DNA of 64,000 nucleotides from Hevea brasiliensis (lineage: Eukaryota; Streptophyta; Magnoliopsida; Malpighiales; Euphorbiaceae), in NCBI RefSeq assembly GCF_030052815.1, contig NC_079507.1, positions 18,498,141 to 18,562,140 of the forward strand. The letters run 5' to 3'. A program made the translations under genes and the position numbers. Of the stretch, positions 43,426-56,084 are shown piece by piece. The first letter of the stretch is position 1, and each line of letters starts with the position of its first letter. A model generated the notes under the pieces. It was given only the letters and a program-made list of their open reading frames with translations, ran no database searches and was not told the DNA's origin.

Positions 43426-46400
43426 TGTAACACCCCTAAGTTCGGTAGTGCGTTCTACTGCTCCGGTGACCAGTGTTGTCCGGACAGCTAGGATGCCTAG
43501 AACCGTACTTCGATATGAGTGAGGAGACATAAAATAATGAAATACAAGAAAAGAAAACACAAGAAAAACAAAGGAAAAATCATAGCAAAGAAATGTGATC
43601 AAGTTAAACGAGCCGGGAAACCTAGCGATGGGTGACCGCACCGGGAAGTCACGGCGTGGACCGTTGACTAACCCTGGACTGCGGGGAACCCTGGAAAATA
43701 TTTTTTGGACATAAATAGACCCTTATTGAAGTATAAATATCATTAGAAAGATCAAAGAAAAATTAAATAATTAGTACAAAGAAAAGTGAGAAATCGAAAA
43801 ACAGACAAAATACGGTGTTACCGAAAAATCGGGAAAGCCACCCGAACAGGGGCATTATGGTCATTTGACATCCCGAATTGTCTTTTGACCTAAATTTCCA
43901 TTAAAAATAAATAATATTACACTTAGAAAATGAAATGAAAAATTAAATTGGTGGTACCTAAAGTAAATAGTGAGAATTAAGGGTTTAATGTGGGATTAAG
44001 TGAAAGTAACTTATAATATGAATTAATTAGAGTAAGTGGACCACTAAGGGAATAAAATAAACACATTATGGGGCTGATGTAAGTCCACTATGTCCAGCAG
44101 CCACTTCATCTTCTTCATTTACCATCCAAGCCGTGAATGAGGGAGAGAAAACTCCATGGACATTTTCATGCAAGCTTGATCCCTCCTTCCATTTCAACTC
44201 CATTCACTTAGTGTTCTTCACTAAAATTTGTCTACACATCACAAGGAAGATATTGATACCAATTTTGGGAAGTTTGGTGAAGGTTTAGCAATTTACAATT
44301 AAAGGTAAGTTTGCATTTTTGAGAAGTTCTTTGTTAAAGTTTATGTTTATGTTATGGGTATTGGTTTGGTGAAGGAAAATTTTGAGTTTGAAGGGTTATT
44401 GTTGTTGCCATTTTGGACAGCCATGGGTCACGTTTTTGATGAGGTATTTGTTTATATAATTGATGAGAAATAATGTTAATCATGGTGATTTAGTAACCTA
44501 GTGATTTAATGCATGTATATATGGTGAATGATGCACTTTGATGGGAATTGGCATATGGTACAGCAATGTGATGTTGATGAATGAATTGTGGCAGCTTGTG
44601 GACACTTGAATAATGGTGTATATTGAAGGGAGTGTGGGCAGCATATTGACCTAGAAGGATTGATGATATGTATGTCAATTTACATTGTAAAGTGTATGTA
44701 AAGTTTGAAATGTTTAGGTGTGTTTGTAATGGTACTTAGAAATTGTAATTGTGAATGATATTTGGTGTGTTGAGGGTGATTGGAATCTGCCCAAAATAAT
44801 GCTAATGTTATGTAGAAAATGTGGTTGGTAATGTGCCAAAACAGTTTGGTAGGGTATGGAAGTAAACCTTGCAAAGGTAAGTGTGTGTTTGAAGTTGGGG
44901 TGTGTAATGCATATTAAGGGCAGTGTATATTTTGGCCTATAACCTTGAATGTGTAACCTTAATTAGTATGAGACCAATTTGAGGTGAAACTAGGCACAAA
45001 ATGTGCCAACTTTCATTGAGAAACCATGCCAAAATTCTGCTTGCAAGGTGACCTAAAAATTTGACCAATTCGGATTAGATGCAATTAGGACCTGAAAAAT
45101 GACCAATTGGGCAGCAGTGAGTGTTTAGGCCATAACTCACTCAAACCAGGTCCAATTGACCTGAAATTTTGACCAAGAATAGTTAAGACCCATACCTACA
45201 AGTCTTATGAAGACACCAAAGCCCAGAAATGACCATAAGCAAGTCAAACAACTTGCACAAGTTCGGGTCCAAAAACTGGCCGAACCAGAATTGACCACTT
45301 TGACCTAAAATTGACCTAAAATGGTACCATTTGACCAGCAAGAGTGTAATGACCATAACTTGGTCTACTTAACTCGGATTGACCTGAAATTTTGCACGCG
45401 TGCAATAAGACCTAGATCTACAAGTTTGTAGTTTCGACCGAGACCCAAAACCGAGGAACTAGATCGTCGGTTAGGTCAAACCAGTGTTCCGAATCCGAGA
45501 ATTTGCATTAAAATGCACTAAGCGAGAAATGACTTTGCTAAAACATACCAAACCTAAAACCCTATCGAGTGTGACATATTAACGACACTAAAACCTAATT
45601 TACCTAAAACGCATCGAGGGTCGGTATATTAGGTGATTAAGCGAATAATTGAGTTCAGTGCATTATTTACCAAACCCCATCGATAGAGATAGTTTAATTT
45701 GGTACTGAAACACTTCAAATTGTGTTCTCAGTTAACAAGGACTCAGCAAAAGGGAAAGAAATACTGAGTCAAGACCAGGAGACAAATATCAGAGGTTTGT
45801 GCACAACAACTGTTTCTTTTGAATTGTTTTCAATTGAAATAAATATTGACTATTTATATATTGTTGTTTCAAATTGTGGAAACGTGTTTGATAGGCACTT
45901 ATTGATTGAAAAATATTGTGAATGGTTTGAAACTGTGAAAAATTGTTTGAATGACATTGATGGATACTCATTGATTAAAAGCATTGGAAATGGTTTGAAA
46001 CCACGCTATCATGTATATTGATTGTATTCCTCTCTAGCTTGTCTAGTGGGATGAATTGAATTCCCTCTCTGGTGAAGTGTTGAGGTGTGTGCTGTTGAGG
46101 ACGAATAGAATGAGTACTCATATTTTTGCTAGCTAGCCATGTTATTCCTCATTAGTCATCGACTTTTGGGATGAATTGAATACCTCATTAGCCATCGGCT
46201 TTTGGGATGAATTGAATTATGGATCATGATTAAGTCGTGTGTGATTTATTGATGTGTATTGTGAGATTGTGAAATGGATTTAAACTCTCATTGACATATC
46301 TGTCTTTTGAATTCAAACTGATCTGACGTATGGAAAATTATTGTGATATGGAGAAATAGAGTTTAAATTCTTGTTGACAATTATTGTCTTGAATTTAATT

Positions 46401-47102
46401 ATGATTTTAAGTATCCACTATTTACATGACTTATGAATTGTGATTTACATTGGATTTGGTTAATGTTGTGCACTGCGAGACATTGTCTCAAATGATAGCT
46501 TTATTCTTGTCGCAGTAGAGAGATAGACAGTAGCAGACTAGGTGCATATACATCCAAATGAGGATTACAGTATATTGAGTATACCGCTTTTGCTTTTGTA
46601 TCTTGTAATGTATGACCTTTGTATGTACATATTGTTTTGGTTTTGAGCAGTTGTAAATTAAATTGTACTTGAAGTTGTAAATTAATTATGAGTGTTTTGG
46701 ATTGTAAAAGTTGTATTATATTTCCTTATCTCGGACTTTGAAAAATTCCTATGGAATTGTGTTGATAAATTGTTGTGTTGAGAAATGTATTGGAGTTGAG
46801 ATTTGGAAAATTATTGAAGTGCTTTTTTTTACAGGTTTTCTGAAGAACTGTTTTATCCAAAATATAGATGGCACCTTGCCAAAATTTTTACAGAAATTCC
46901 AAATAAATCAAATGAGTTAGTTGTTTCACCTCAGTTCACCAAAGTTTTTAACACCTGTAAATAGTGCTCACCACTGTAAAAGAAGTAAGAAAAGTTTTAA
47001 AATCCCTTGTAGTGTATTTAATGGGTTATCGATGACGGAGTTGGTAATTCATTAGGTATACTACGGATCATGTTATGCCTTCTGGAGGGGTAAGGTGTGA
47101 CA
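43426..47102 (+). repeat. 5' LTR of element C
   Basis: TGTAACACCCCTAAGTTCGG to GGTGTGACA. Contains GCGATGGGTGACC (about 43625), CATAACTC/CATAACTTGG modules (45130, 45353) and TTGAGCAGTTGTA (46643-46655). From about 45400 onward it carries many small differences from the 3' LTR. Confidence 0.95.
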
Positions 47103-47110
47103 TGTTTTAG

Positions 47111-47121
47111 TGGTATCGAGC
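47111..47121 (+). other. Primer-binding site of C, one base short
   Basis: TGGTATCGAGC against TGGTATCAGAGC elsewhere: the A of CAG is missing. This is one of many CAG-centred changes in this block and may be a read error. Confidence 0.85.
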
Positions 47122-47288
47122 AAAGTTTTTAAATTCCGTTTTCACTGTTATTTGAATGTTCTTTTTGCATAGTACAACCGCTCAATATCATTGTTTGATA
47201 CATACAAGACATTCTGAGATAAATATGCACTAACAAGAGTGAATATTCTTGTGTTATTGTTCAGAAAGCTAAGATCCTCGCATTGAAT

Positions 47289-48480
47289 ATGGAAGAGGGT
47301 GATCGTTGATCGTCGATCTATTGAGGTCGAGGTGCAAGGGGATGCCCAGCTATACAAAATGTCGGTGGTTCAAGAAGACACCCTGCGATCTGCAGCGATT
47401 CCCTGCTCGATTCGCTCGTGAGATGGCTGCAATATTCCAACAAATGGTGGTAATGCGCCTACTCAAGTCCCAATTCGGACACCGTGGTACAACCACGATC
47501 TCCTACGAGATAGTATGATAAATTGATGAAGTATGGGGCTACAGAGTTCAAGGGACAGTAGATCCTCTAGAAGGTGAGCAGTGGTTAGAGAGGATGGATA
47601 GGGTGTTCAAGAAACTTCATTGTACAGAGGAGCTCGGACTTGAATACTCGGTATCCTTACTACAAGGGGATGCTTATGGTGGTGGAAAACCATTCCCCAT
47701 GATGCAGTAGAACTTGCGATCTTGACACTGAATGACTTCCTCGGGAATTGAGCAAATACATCCACGATGCTTATGTAGACCGAAGCTACAAGAATTCTTA
47801 AGTTTGAAAGCAGAGGCGGATCGGTGGTGAGTATGAAAGAGAATTTTCCGCCTTAGCCATTATGCGGTGAGTCTACTCTCTACCAGCGAGGAGAGATGCA
47901 AGAGGTTTGAAACGGCTTGAAGCCCAGATTAGAGTACAAGTGCTCGGCTTCAAACACACTAACTTCTCTGAACTTGTTTATGAAGCCCTAGAGTTGGAAA
48001 GAGTTGAGTTTGAGGCGCTCCCGAGAAGAAGAGGTCGGAGAAGGCAGAGAAAGAGGAAAATCAGTAGATCGAGTTCCAGTGGTCATCTTGGAAAGAGGAA
48101 GAACTATGGGGACATGGCAGAGGTGGCAAGAAATCGGTAGGGGAAGACATTCGGGACAGAGACCTCCCTATCCAGTCGTGATGCAGAAGTTCCTATCCTC
48201 CCGCCAATGTGAAACTTGTGGAAAGAATCATGGTGGAATCTGTTACAAGGCTATTGGAGCTGTTATAAGCTGTGGAGGCACCGGACACTTTGCCAAGGAC
48301 GCACCGATGAGTCGCAGAGTTGGACCACCTCCTACTCTGCGGAAGGGTCGATTCGAGCCACTGTCACGAAGCTCACAACCACCTAGCAGAGGTAGAGGCA
48401 GGGGTAGAGGTAACCCAGCAGGCAGCCAAGGCACAGTAAAACAGTCAGAACAAGACAGTGCTCCAGTCAGAGTCTATGCC
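47289..48480 (+). pseudogene. gag: gag of element C (multiply frameshifted)
   Basis: ATG at 47289 (MEEGDR). The gag core is recognisable in pieces: KYGATEFKG-like near 47530, LQGDAY at about 47665, ERRCKRFE-like at 47890. The linker reads QRPPYPVV, and CETCGKNHGGICYKAIGA leads to a zinc knuckle at about 48258-48300 that has lost a base or two (CGGTGHFAKDA). A base is missing every 50-150 bp before 48000. From 48004 to 48645 one frame runs through the gag end into protease (RVYAMRQREEAETSDVVAGTF), showing that gag and pro share a frame in this family. Confidence 0.9.
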
Positions 48481-51400
48481 ATGAGACAGAGAGAAGAGGC
48501 AGAGACATCTGATGTTGTGGCTGGTACCTTCTCAACTTTTAACCAGAATGTATTTGTGCTATTTGATCCGGGTTCTACCCATTCTTATGTGAGTGCTAGC
48601 ATCATTGATTGCATTCTTTGTTCCATGTACAAAAATGGACTTTGAGGTGCTAGTAACAAGTCCGCTAGGACAGGAGGTCAGGGTTAATAGGATGTATAGA
48701 GATTGCCCTTTGGTGATCCAAGGACACACTTTCCTGTCTGATTTCATTGAAATGCCCTTTAGAGATTATGATATCATCTTGGGCATGGATTGGTTAGCTA
48801 GACATCATGCCATGATTGGTATGTAGAAAGCAGTCACTTTTGGTCTCCTCGATGCAGTGATGTGGTAATACAAGGAGAGGCGATTATTGCCATCAACCAT
48901 CATTTCTTTGCACTAGCGGAAAAATGATCAGAAGGGGTGTGAAGCATACTTGGCATACGTAGTAGACACCCAAGTGGAGTCGGCATTGAAGGACATCCCT
49001 ACAGATATGACTTTCGGATGTGTTTCTGATGAATTGCGTGATTACCTCGGAAGAGAAGTGCGATTTGAAATTAATGTTCACTGGTGTGGATCCAATCTCC
49101 ATAACGCCATACGTAATGGCACCAGCAGAGTTGAAGGAGTTGAAGATACGATTACAAGAATTACTTGAAAAGGGCTTCATCCGCCCTAGTGTGTCACCTT
49201 GGGGAGCACGGTGTTGTTTGTTAAGAAGAAGGATGGTACTCTCGCTTATGCATTAACTACGAGCGGTTGAATAGGGTGACAATAAAACGGATATCCATTG
49301 CCTCGCATTGATGATCATTCGATCGATTGAAAGTGCGGCGATATTCTCCAAAATTGATTTGCGATCCGTTATCATCGATTGAAGGTGCAAGAGCGAGTAT
49401 TCCAAAAGCGCTTTAACTCGATATGGCCACTATGAGTTTCTAGTAATGCCATTCGGGTTGACAAATGCTCCACCGCTTTTATGGATCGATGAACACTATC
49501 TTGGACCATATCTTGATCAATTTGTGGTAGTGTTTATTGATGACATTTTGATATACTCGAGGAATGCGTAAGAGCATGACAGACATCTGCGGATTATCTG
49601 CAGACTTTAAGGGAGAAACAACTATACGCCAAATTGTCGAAATGTGAATTTTGGTGAAAGAAATCTCCTTTTTGGGACATGTTGTGTCACTAAAGGGATC
49701 AAGGTAGATTCGGCAAGGTGGAAGCTATCCTTAATTGGAAGCGCCAGAACATCACGTAAATTCGATTTTAGGCTTAGCTGGATATTACCGTCGGTTTGTG
49801 AAGGATTCTCTATGTTATCTTCTCCAGACCAAGTGCCGGAAAGATGTAAAATTTCGGTGGGTGATAAATGTCGTGAGTTTTGATGAGTTGAAGAGGTGCT
49901 TAATCAAGCTCAGTTCTCACTTTACCTACTCGGGTAAAGAATACACAGCTTATAGTGATGCTTCTCACAATGGGTTAGGCGTGTCTTGATGCAAGATCGA
50001 ATGTCATTGCTTATGCATCACGCCATGAAAACCGCATGAGAGGAACTACCCAACACATGATCCGAGTTAGCGGCTATTGTTTTTGCTCAAGATCTGGAGA
50101 CACTATTTGTATGGGGAGAAATGCTACATTTACAGATCACAAGAGCTTGAAGTACTTAGGTACCTGAAGGAATTGAATTTGAGGCGAGAGGAGATGGTTG
50201 GAACTCATTAAAGATTATGATTGCTTAATAGACTATCACCGGGGAAAGCAAATGTGGTGGTGACGCCTTAAGTCGCAAGACTATGGCAAGTCTCGAGTTT
50301 CTCCTTTGTCCATGGTATATGAATTGAAAGCCTGACATGCGGTTTAGAGGTTGATGATGAGGGCAGACGGTAGTTGCATGGCATGTACAGCCGGTGTTGA
50401 TTGATCGGTCGTAATGGCTGCGCAGTGATGAAAAATATCGTAAGTCTGAAAGAAGTTCACAGGCAAGAAACCTGAATTCTCTGTGAGAGATGATGGTTTA
50501 TTGCTACATCGAAGCGAATGTGCGTTCCTAGTGATGTGGGCCAGACAGATAATTATGAAGGAAGAACATGAGTCTACATTTGCTATGCACCCTTGTGGAA
50601 CTAAAATGTACAGAGGGTTGAAAGAACATTACTGGTGGATGGGAATGAAGAGAGATATAGCTGAATTTGTTTCCAAATGCCTAACTTGTCAGCAAGTAAA
50701 GGCAGAACATCAATTTCCAGCTGGTTTGTTACATCCTTTGTCGATGCAGTGGAAATGGGAACGGATAACTTTGGATTTTGTTACAGGACTTCCAAGGACA
50801 CAGAGTAGTCATGATGCAGTATGGGTTATAGTTGACAGATTGACTAAGTCTGCTCACTTTTTGCCAGTTCGGATGGACTATAGCCTGGAAAGATTGGCCA
50901 GATTGTACATATATGAGATTGTAAAATTGCATGGAGTGCCAGTATCAATTGTGTCTGACAGAGATCCTAGGTTCACTTCTAGATTAGGGTAGTCTTTAGA
51001 GAGCCCTAGGAACTAGGCGAACTTCAAAGACATTCCACCCACAGACAGATGGCCAGTCTGAGAGGGTTATTCAGATATTGGAGGATATGCTACGGGCTTG
51101 TGTGATTGAATTTGAAGGTAGTTGGGATACACACTTGCCTTTGATTGAGTTTGCTTATAACAACAGCTACCAATCAAGCATAGGGATGCCTCCATATGAA
51201 GCTTTGTATGGCAGAAAGTGTAGAACTCCCTTATGTTGGGATGAAGTAGGTGAAAGGAAGATGATTGGACCAGAAATTGTTCAGCAGACAGAGGAAAAGA
51301 TCAGTTGATCGAGAGATAGACTCAAAGTGCATCGGACCGCTAGAAGTCCTATGTTGATCTCAAGAGAAGAGATATTGAGTATGCGATGGGTGATAAGGTA

Positions 51401-51807
51401 TTCCTCAAAGTTTCTCCTTGGAAGAGGATTATGAGATTTGGCGAGAAAGGGAAACTAAGTCCTCGTTTCATCGGACCATATGAAGTTACGGAAAGAGTGG
51501 GTCCTTTAGCATACCGGTTGGCATTACCTCGAGCTAGCAAGGATACACAAGTGTCTTCCATGTGTCCATGTTAAGGAGGTACAGTCGAGACCCATCTCAT
51601 GTACTAACAGTTGAAGAGATTGAAGTAAATCCAGACCTTTCATATGATGAAGAACCCATAAAAATTCTGGCATATGAGGTGAAGCAGCTAAGGAACAAAC
51701 AGATACACCTGGTTAAAGTACTGTGGAACCATCATTCAGGCCAGGAAGCTACTTGGGAACGTGAAGAGGATATGAGGAGACAACACCCACAGCTATTCAG
51801 AGACTAA
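48481..51807 (+). pseudogene. pol: pol of element C: protease to chromodomain (multiply frameshifted)
   Basis: The protease has VLFDPGSTHSYVS (48556-48594) and ILGMDWLARHHAM (48776-48815). RT pieces include MPFGLTNA at 49447 and [11 protein letters not shown] near 49530, with the catalytic aspartates present. RNase H has [10 protein letters not shown] at 49951. Integrase is the longest intact part (50483-50992): [53 protein letters not shown]. It is followed by AYNNSYQSSIG at 51160, GPYEV at 51475, and a chromodomain ending VKVLWNHHSGQEATWEREED before the stop at 51805. Domain content is complete, but single-base losses are far more frequent than the near-identical LTRs would predict. Confidence 0.92.
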
Positions 51808-51836
51808 TGCCAGGTAAAAATTTCGAGACGAAATTT

Positions 51837-51854
51837 ATTTAAGGGGGGGAGAAT
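51837..51854 (+). other. Polypurine tract of element C
   Basis: TTTAAGGGGGGGAGAATT-type tract just before TGTAACACCCC at 51855. Confidence 0.9.
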
Positions 51855-54800
51855 TGTAACACCCCTAAGTTCGGTAGTGCGTTCTACTGCTCCGGTGACG
51901 ATGTTGTCGGACAGCTAGGATGCCTAGAACCGATATGAGTGAGGAGACATAAAATAATGAAATACAAGAAAAGAAAACACAAGAAAAACAAAGAAAAATC
52001 ATAGCAAAGAAATGTGATCAAGTTAAGCAGTAGGAAACCTAGCGATGGGTGACATAGGGAAGTCACGGCGTGGACCGTTGACTAACCACGGATCATGGGA
52101 ACCACGGAAAATATTTTTGGACATAAATAGACCCTTATTGAAGTATAAATATCATTAGAAAGATCAAAGAAAAATTAAATAATTAGTACAAAGAAAAGTG
52201 AGAAATCGAAAATGCAGACAAAATACGATTGTTAGAAAAATCGTGAAAGCCACCCGAACAGGGGCATTATGGTCATTTGACATCCCGAATTATCTTTTGA
52301 CCTAAATTTCCATTAAAAATAAATAATATTACACTTAGAAAATGAAATGAAAAATTAAATTGGTGGTACCTAAAGTAAATAGTGAGAATTAAGGGTTTAA
52401 TGTGGGATTAAGTGAAAGTAACTTATAATATGAATTAATTAGAGTAAGTGGACCACTAAGGGAATAAAATAAACACATTATGGGGCTGATGTAAGTCCAC
52501 TATGTCCAGCAGCCACTTCATCTTCTTCATTTACCATCCAAGCCGTGAATGAAGGGAGAGAAAACTCCATGGACATTTTCATGCAAGCTTGATCCTCCTT
52601 CCATTTCAACTCCATTCACTTAGTGTTCTTCACTAAAATTTGTCTACACATCACAAGGAAGATATTGATACCAATTTTGGGAAGTTTGGTGAAGGTTTAG
52701 CAATTTACAATTAAAGGTAAGTTTGCATTTTTGAGAAGTTCTTTGTTAAAGTTTATGTTTATGTTATGGGTATTGGTTTGGTGAAGGAAAATTTTGAGTT
52801 TGAAGGGTTATTGTTGTTGCCATTTTGGACAGCCATGGGTCACGTTTTTGATGAGGTATTTGTTTATATAATTGATGAGAAATAATGTTAATCATGGTGA
52901 TTTAGTAACCTAGTGATTTAATGCATGTATATATGGTGAATGATGCACTTTGATGGGAATTGGCATATGGTACGGCAATGTGATGTTGATGAATGAATTG
53001 TGGCAGCTTGTGGACACTTGAATAATGGTGTATATTGAAGGGAGTGTGGGCAGCATATTGACCTAGAAGGATTGATGATATGTATGTCAATTTACATTGT
53101 AAAGTGTATGTAAAGTTTGAAATGTTTAGGTGTGTTTGTAATGGTACTTAGAAATTGTAATTGTGAATGATATTTGGTGTGTTGAGGGTGATTGGAATCT
53201 GCCCAAAATAATGCTAATGTTATGTAGAAAATGTGGTTGGTAATGTGCCAAAACAGTTTGGTAGGGTATGGAAGTAAACCTTGCAAAGGTAAGTGTGTGT
53301 TTGAAGTTGGGGTGTGTAATGCATATTAAGGGCAGTGTATATTTTGGCCTATAACCTTGAATGTGTAACCTTAATTAGTATGAGACCAATTTGAGGTGAA
53401 ACTAGGCACAAAATGTGCCAACTTTCATTGAGAAACCATGCCAAAATTCTGCTTGCAAGGTGACCTAAAAATTTGACCAATTCGGATTAGATGCAATTAG
53501 GACCTGAAAAATGACCAATTGGGCAGCAGTGAGTGTTTAGGCCATAACTCACTCAAACCAGGTCCAATTGACCTGAAATTTTGACCAAGAATAGTTAAGA
53601 CCCATACCTACAAGTCTTATGAAGACACCAAAGCCCAGAAATGACCATAAGCAAGTCAAACAACTTGCACAAGTTCGGGTCCAAAAACTGGCCGAACCAG
53701 AATTGACCACTTTGACCTAAAATTGACCTAAAATGGTACCATTTGACCAGCAAGAGTGTAATGACCATAACTTGGTCTACTTAACTCGGATTGACCTGAA
53801 ATTTTGCACCGCGTGCAATAAGACCTAGATCTACAAGTTTGTAGTTTCGACCGAGACCCGAAAACCGAGGGAACTAGATCGTCCGGTTAGGTCAAACCAG
53901 TGTTCCGGAATCCAGCAATTTGCATTAAAATGCACTAAGCGAGGAAATGACTTTGGTAAAACATACCAAACCTAAAACCCTATCGAGTGTGACATATTAA
54001 CGACACTAAAACCTAATTTACCTAAAACGCATCGAGGGTCGGTATATTAGGTGATTAAGCGAATAATTGAGTTCAGTGCATTATTTACCAAACCCCATCG
54101 ATAGAGATAGTTTAATTTGGTACTGAAACACTTCAAATTGTGTTCTCAGTTAACAAGGACTCAGCAAAAGGGAAAGAAATACTGAGTCAAGACCAGGAGA
54201 CAAATATCAGAGGTTTGTGCACAACAACTGTTTCTTTTGAATTGTTTTCAATTGAAATAAATATTGACTATTTATATATTGTTGTTTCAAATTGTGGAAA
54301 CGTGTTTGATAGACACTTATTGATTGAAAAATATTGTGAATGGTTTGAAACTGTGAAAAATTGTTTGAATGACATTGATGGATACTCATTGATTAAAAAG
54401 CATTGGAAATGGTTTGAAACCACAGCTATCATGTATATTGATTGTATTCCTCTCTAGCTTGTCTAGTGGGATGAATTGAATTCCCTCTGGTGAAGTGTTG
54501 AGGTGTGTGCCTGTTGAGGACGAATAGAATGAGTACTCATATTTTTGCTAGCTAGCCATGTTATTCCTCATTAGTCATCGACTTTTGGGATGAATTGAAT
54601 ACCTCATTAGCCATCGGCTTTTGGGATGAATTGAATTATGGATCATGATTAAGCTGTGTGTGATTTATTGATGTGTATTGTGAGATTGTGAAATGGATTT
54701 AAACTCTCATTGACATATACTGTCTTTTGAATTCAAACCTGATCTGACTTATGGAAAATTATTGTGATATTGAGAAATGGAGTTTAAATTCTTGTTGACA

Positions 54801-55526
54801 ATTATTGTCTTGAATTTAATTATGATTTTAAGTATCCACTATTTACATGACTTATGAATTGTGATTTAAATTGGATTTGGTTAATGTTGTGCACCACTGA
54901 GACATTGTCTCAAATGATAGCTTTTATTGCCGCAGTAGAGAGATAGACAGTATACAGACTAGGCCGCATATACATCCAAATGAGGGATTACAGTATATTG
55001 AGTATACCGCTTTTGCTTTTTGTAATCAGAATGTATGACATCGTATGTACTTATTGTATTTGGTTTTGAGCAGTTGTAAATTAAATTGTACTTGAAGTTG
55101 TAAATTAATTATGAGTGTTTTGGATTGTAAAAGTTGTATTATATTTCCTTATCTCGGACTTTGAAAATTCCTATGGAATTGTGTTGATAAATTGTTGTGT
55201 TGAGAAATGTATTGGAGTTGAGATTTGGAAAATTATTGAAGTGCTTTTTTTACAGGTTTTCTGAAGAACTGTTTTATCCAAAATATAGATGGCACCTTGC
55301 CAAAATTTTTACAGAAATTCCAAATAAATCAAATGAGTTAGTTGTTTCACCTCAGTTCACCAAAGTTTTTAACACCTGTAAATAGTGCTCACCACTGTAA
55401 AAGAAGTAAGAAAAGTTTTTAAAATCCCTTGTAGTGTATTTAATGGGTTATCAGTAGACGGAGTTGGTAATTCATTAGGTATACTACGGGATCATGTTAT
55501 GCCTTACAGAGGGGTAAGGTGTGACA
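51855..55526 (+). repeat. 3' LTR of element C
   Basis: Pairs with 43426-47102. The first 400 bp carry small losses relative to the 5' LTR, while the end is clean: GGGATCATGTTATGCCTTAC and GGTGTGACA. A TGAGAC/GTCTCA stem lies at 54898-54912. Confidence 0.95.
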
Positions 55527-55531
55527 CAAGG
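55527..55531 (+). repeat. Target-site duplication of element C, right copy
   Basis: CAAGG, followed by GAAACAAGAGCTCCTG exactly as at 22721 in D1. Confidence 0.93.
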
Positions 55532-55667
55532 GAAACAAGAGCTCCTGCCAGAATCTGAATATGCCTTGAGGACATTCAACCCTGCCAGACAAGAAGAAAG
55601 ACTCTATGAGTACCTCAAAAGATGTTATTGTATTTTAAAGAGTCTCCCTGAGCCTAAACAATTGTAA
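55527..55667 (+). pseudogene. Ogre ORF1 of D2, C-terminal end
   Basis: Continues ORF1 after the C insertion: KQELLPESEYALRTFNPARQ, then LPEPKQL and TAA at 55665. It is nearly identical to 22716-22856 in D1. Confidence 0.75.
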
Positions 55668-56084
55668 AGAATGCTATGTATGAGCTGTTTGATTAATGAA
55701 TCACTTTGGACCATTGTTTAGCAAAATATGAATGAATAGTATAACTTCCGTAGGAACTATCCTCGCTAGGGTTGTACGAAAAGATGAATGTGCCATATGG
55801 ACTAGTATCATAAACACACATTCAATCCAATCATTCACCGTCAGACTATCGAGCGATGCCATGATAAAGTTGACACAATTATATTTCTGCAGACTCCATT
55901 TTTGGCGGTTATAGGCCACCGTATCCTTTGTCCAGTTACGATCCCTAACTCTAATAGAATTTCAAACTAATTTAAAATTTCTTCTCACAGGAAATCAACA
56001 TTGCTCCAAGCAAAGCAAGCCTAACCAAGTAAGCAGTTCAACCAAGACGAGTGTACTTGTCAAGGTCTCGAAGAAAGTAACCCC
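55668..56084 (+). other. D2 spacer and gag start, then deletion junction
   Basis: Matches 22857-23270 of D1, including TTCTTCTCACAG before GAAATCAAC and the first 30 codons of the gag exon. Near 56084 the text leaves gag (GGTCTCGAAGAAAG) and enters LTR sequence (TAACCCCTGAATTAAAATACC), removing the rest of gag, all of pol and most of the LTR. Confidence 0.78.

Larger units (their letters stand above)
43426..55526 (+). mobile_element. Element C: structurally complete chromovirus, 12.1 kb
   Basis: Two LTRs (3677 and 3672 bp), initiator-Met primer site, gag, protease, RT, RNase H, integrase, chromodomain, polypurine tract, and a 5-bp direct duplication CAAGG. The LTRs differ at only a handful of bases per kilobase outside a defective block, so the insertion is the youngest here. 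It sits inside ORF1 of D2. Confidence 0.95.
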
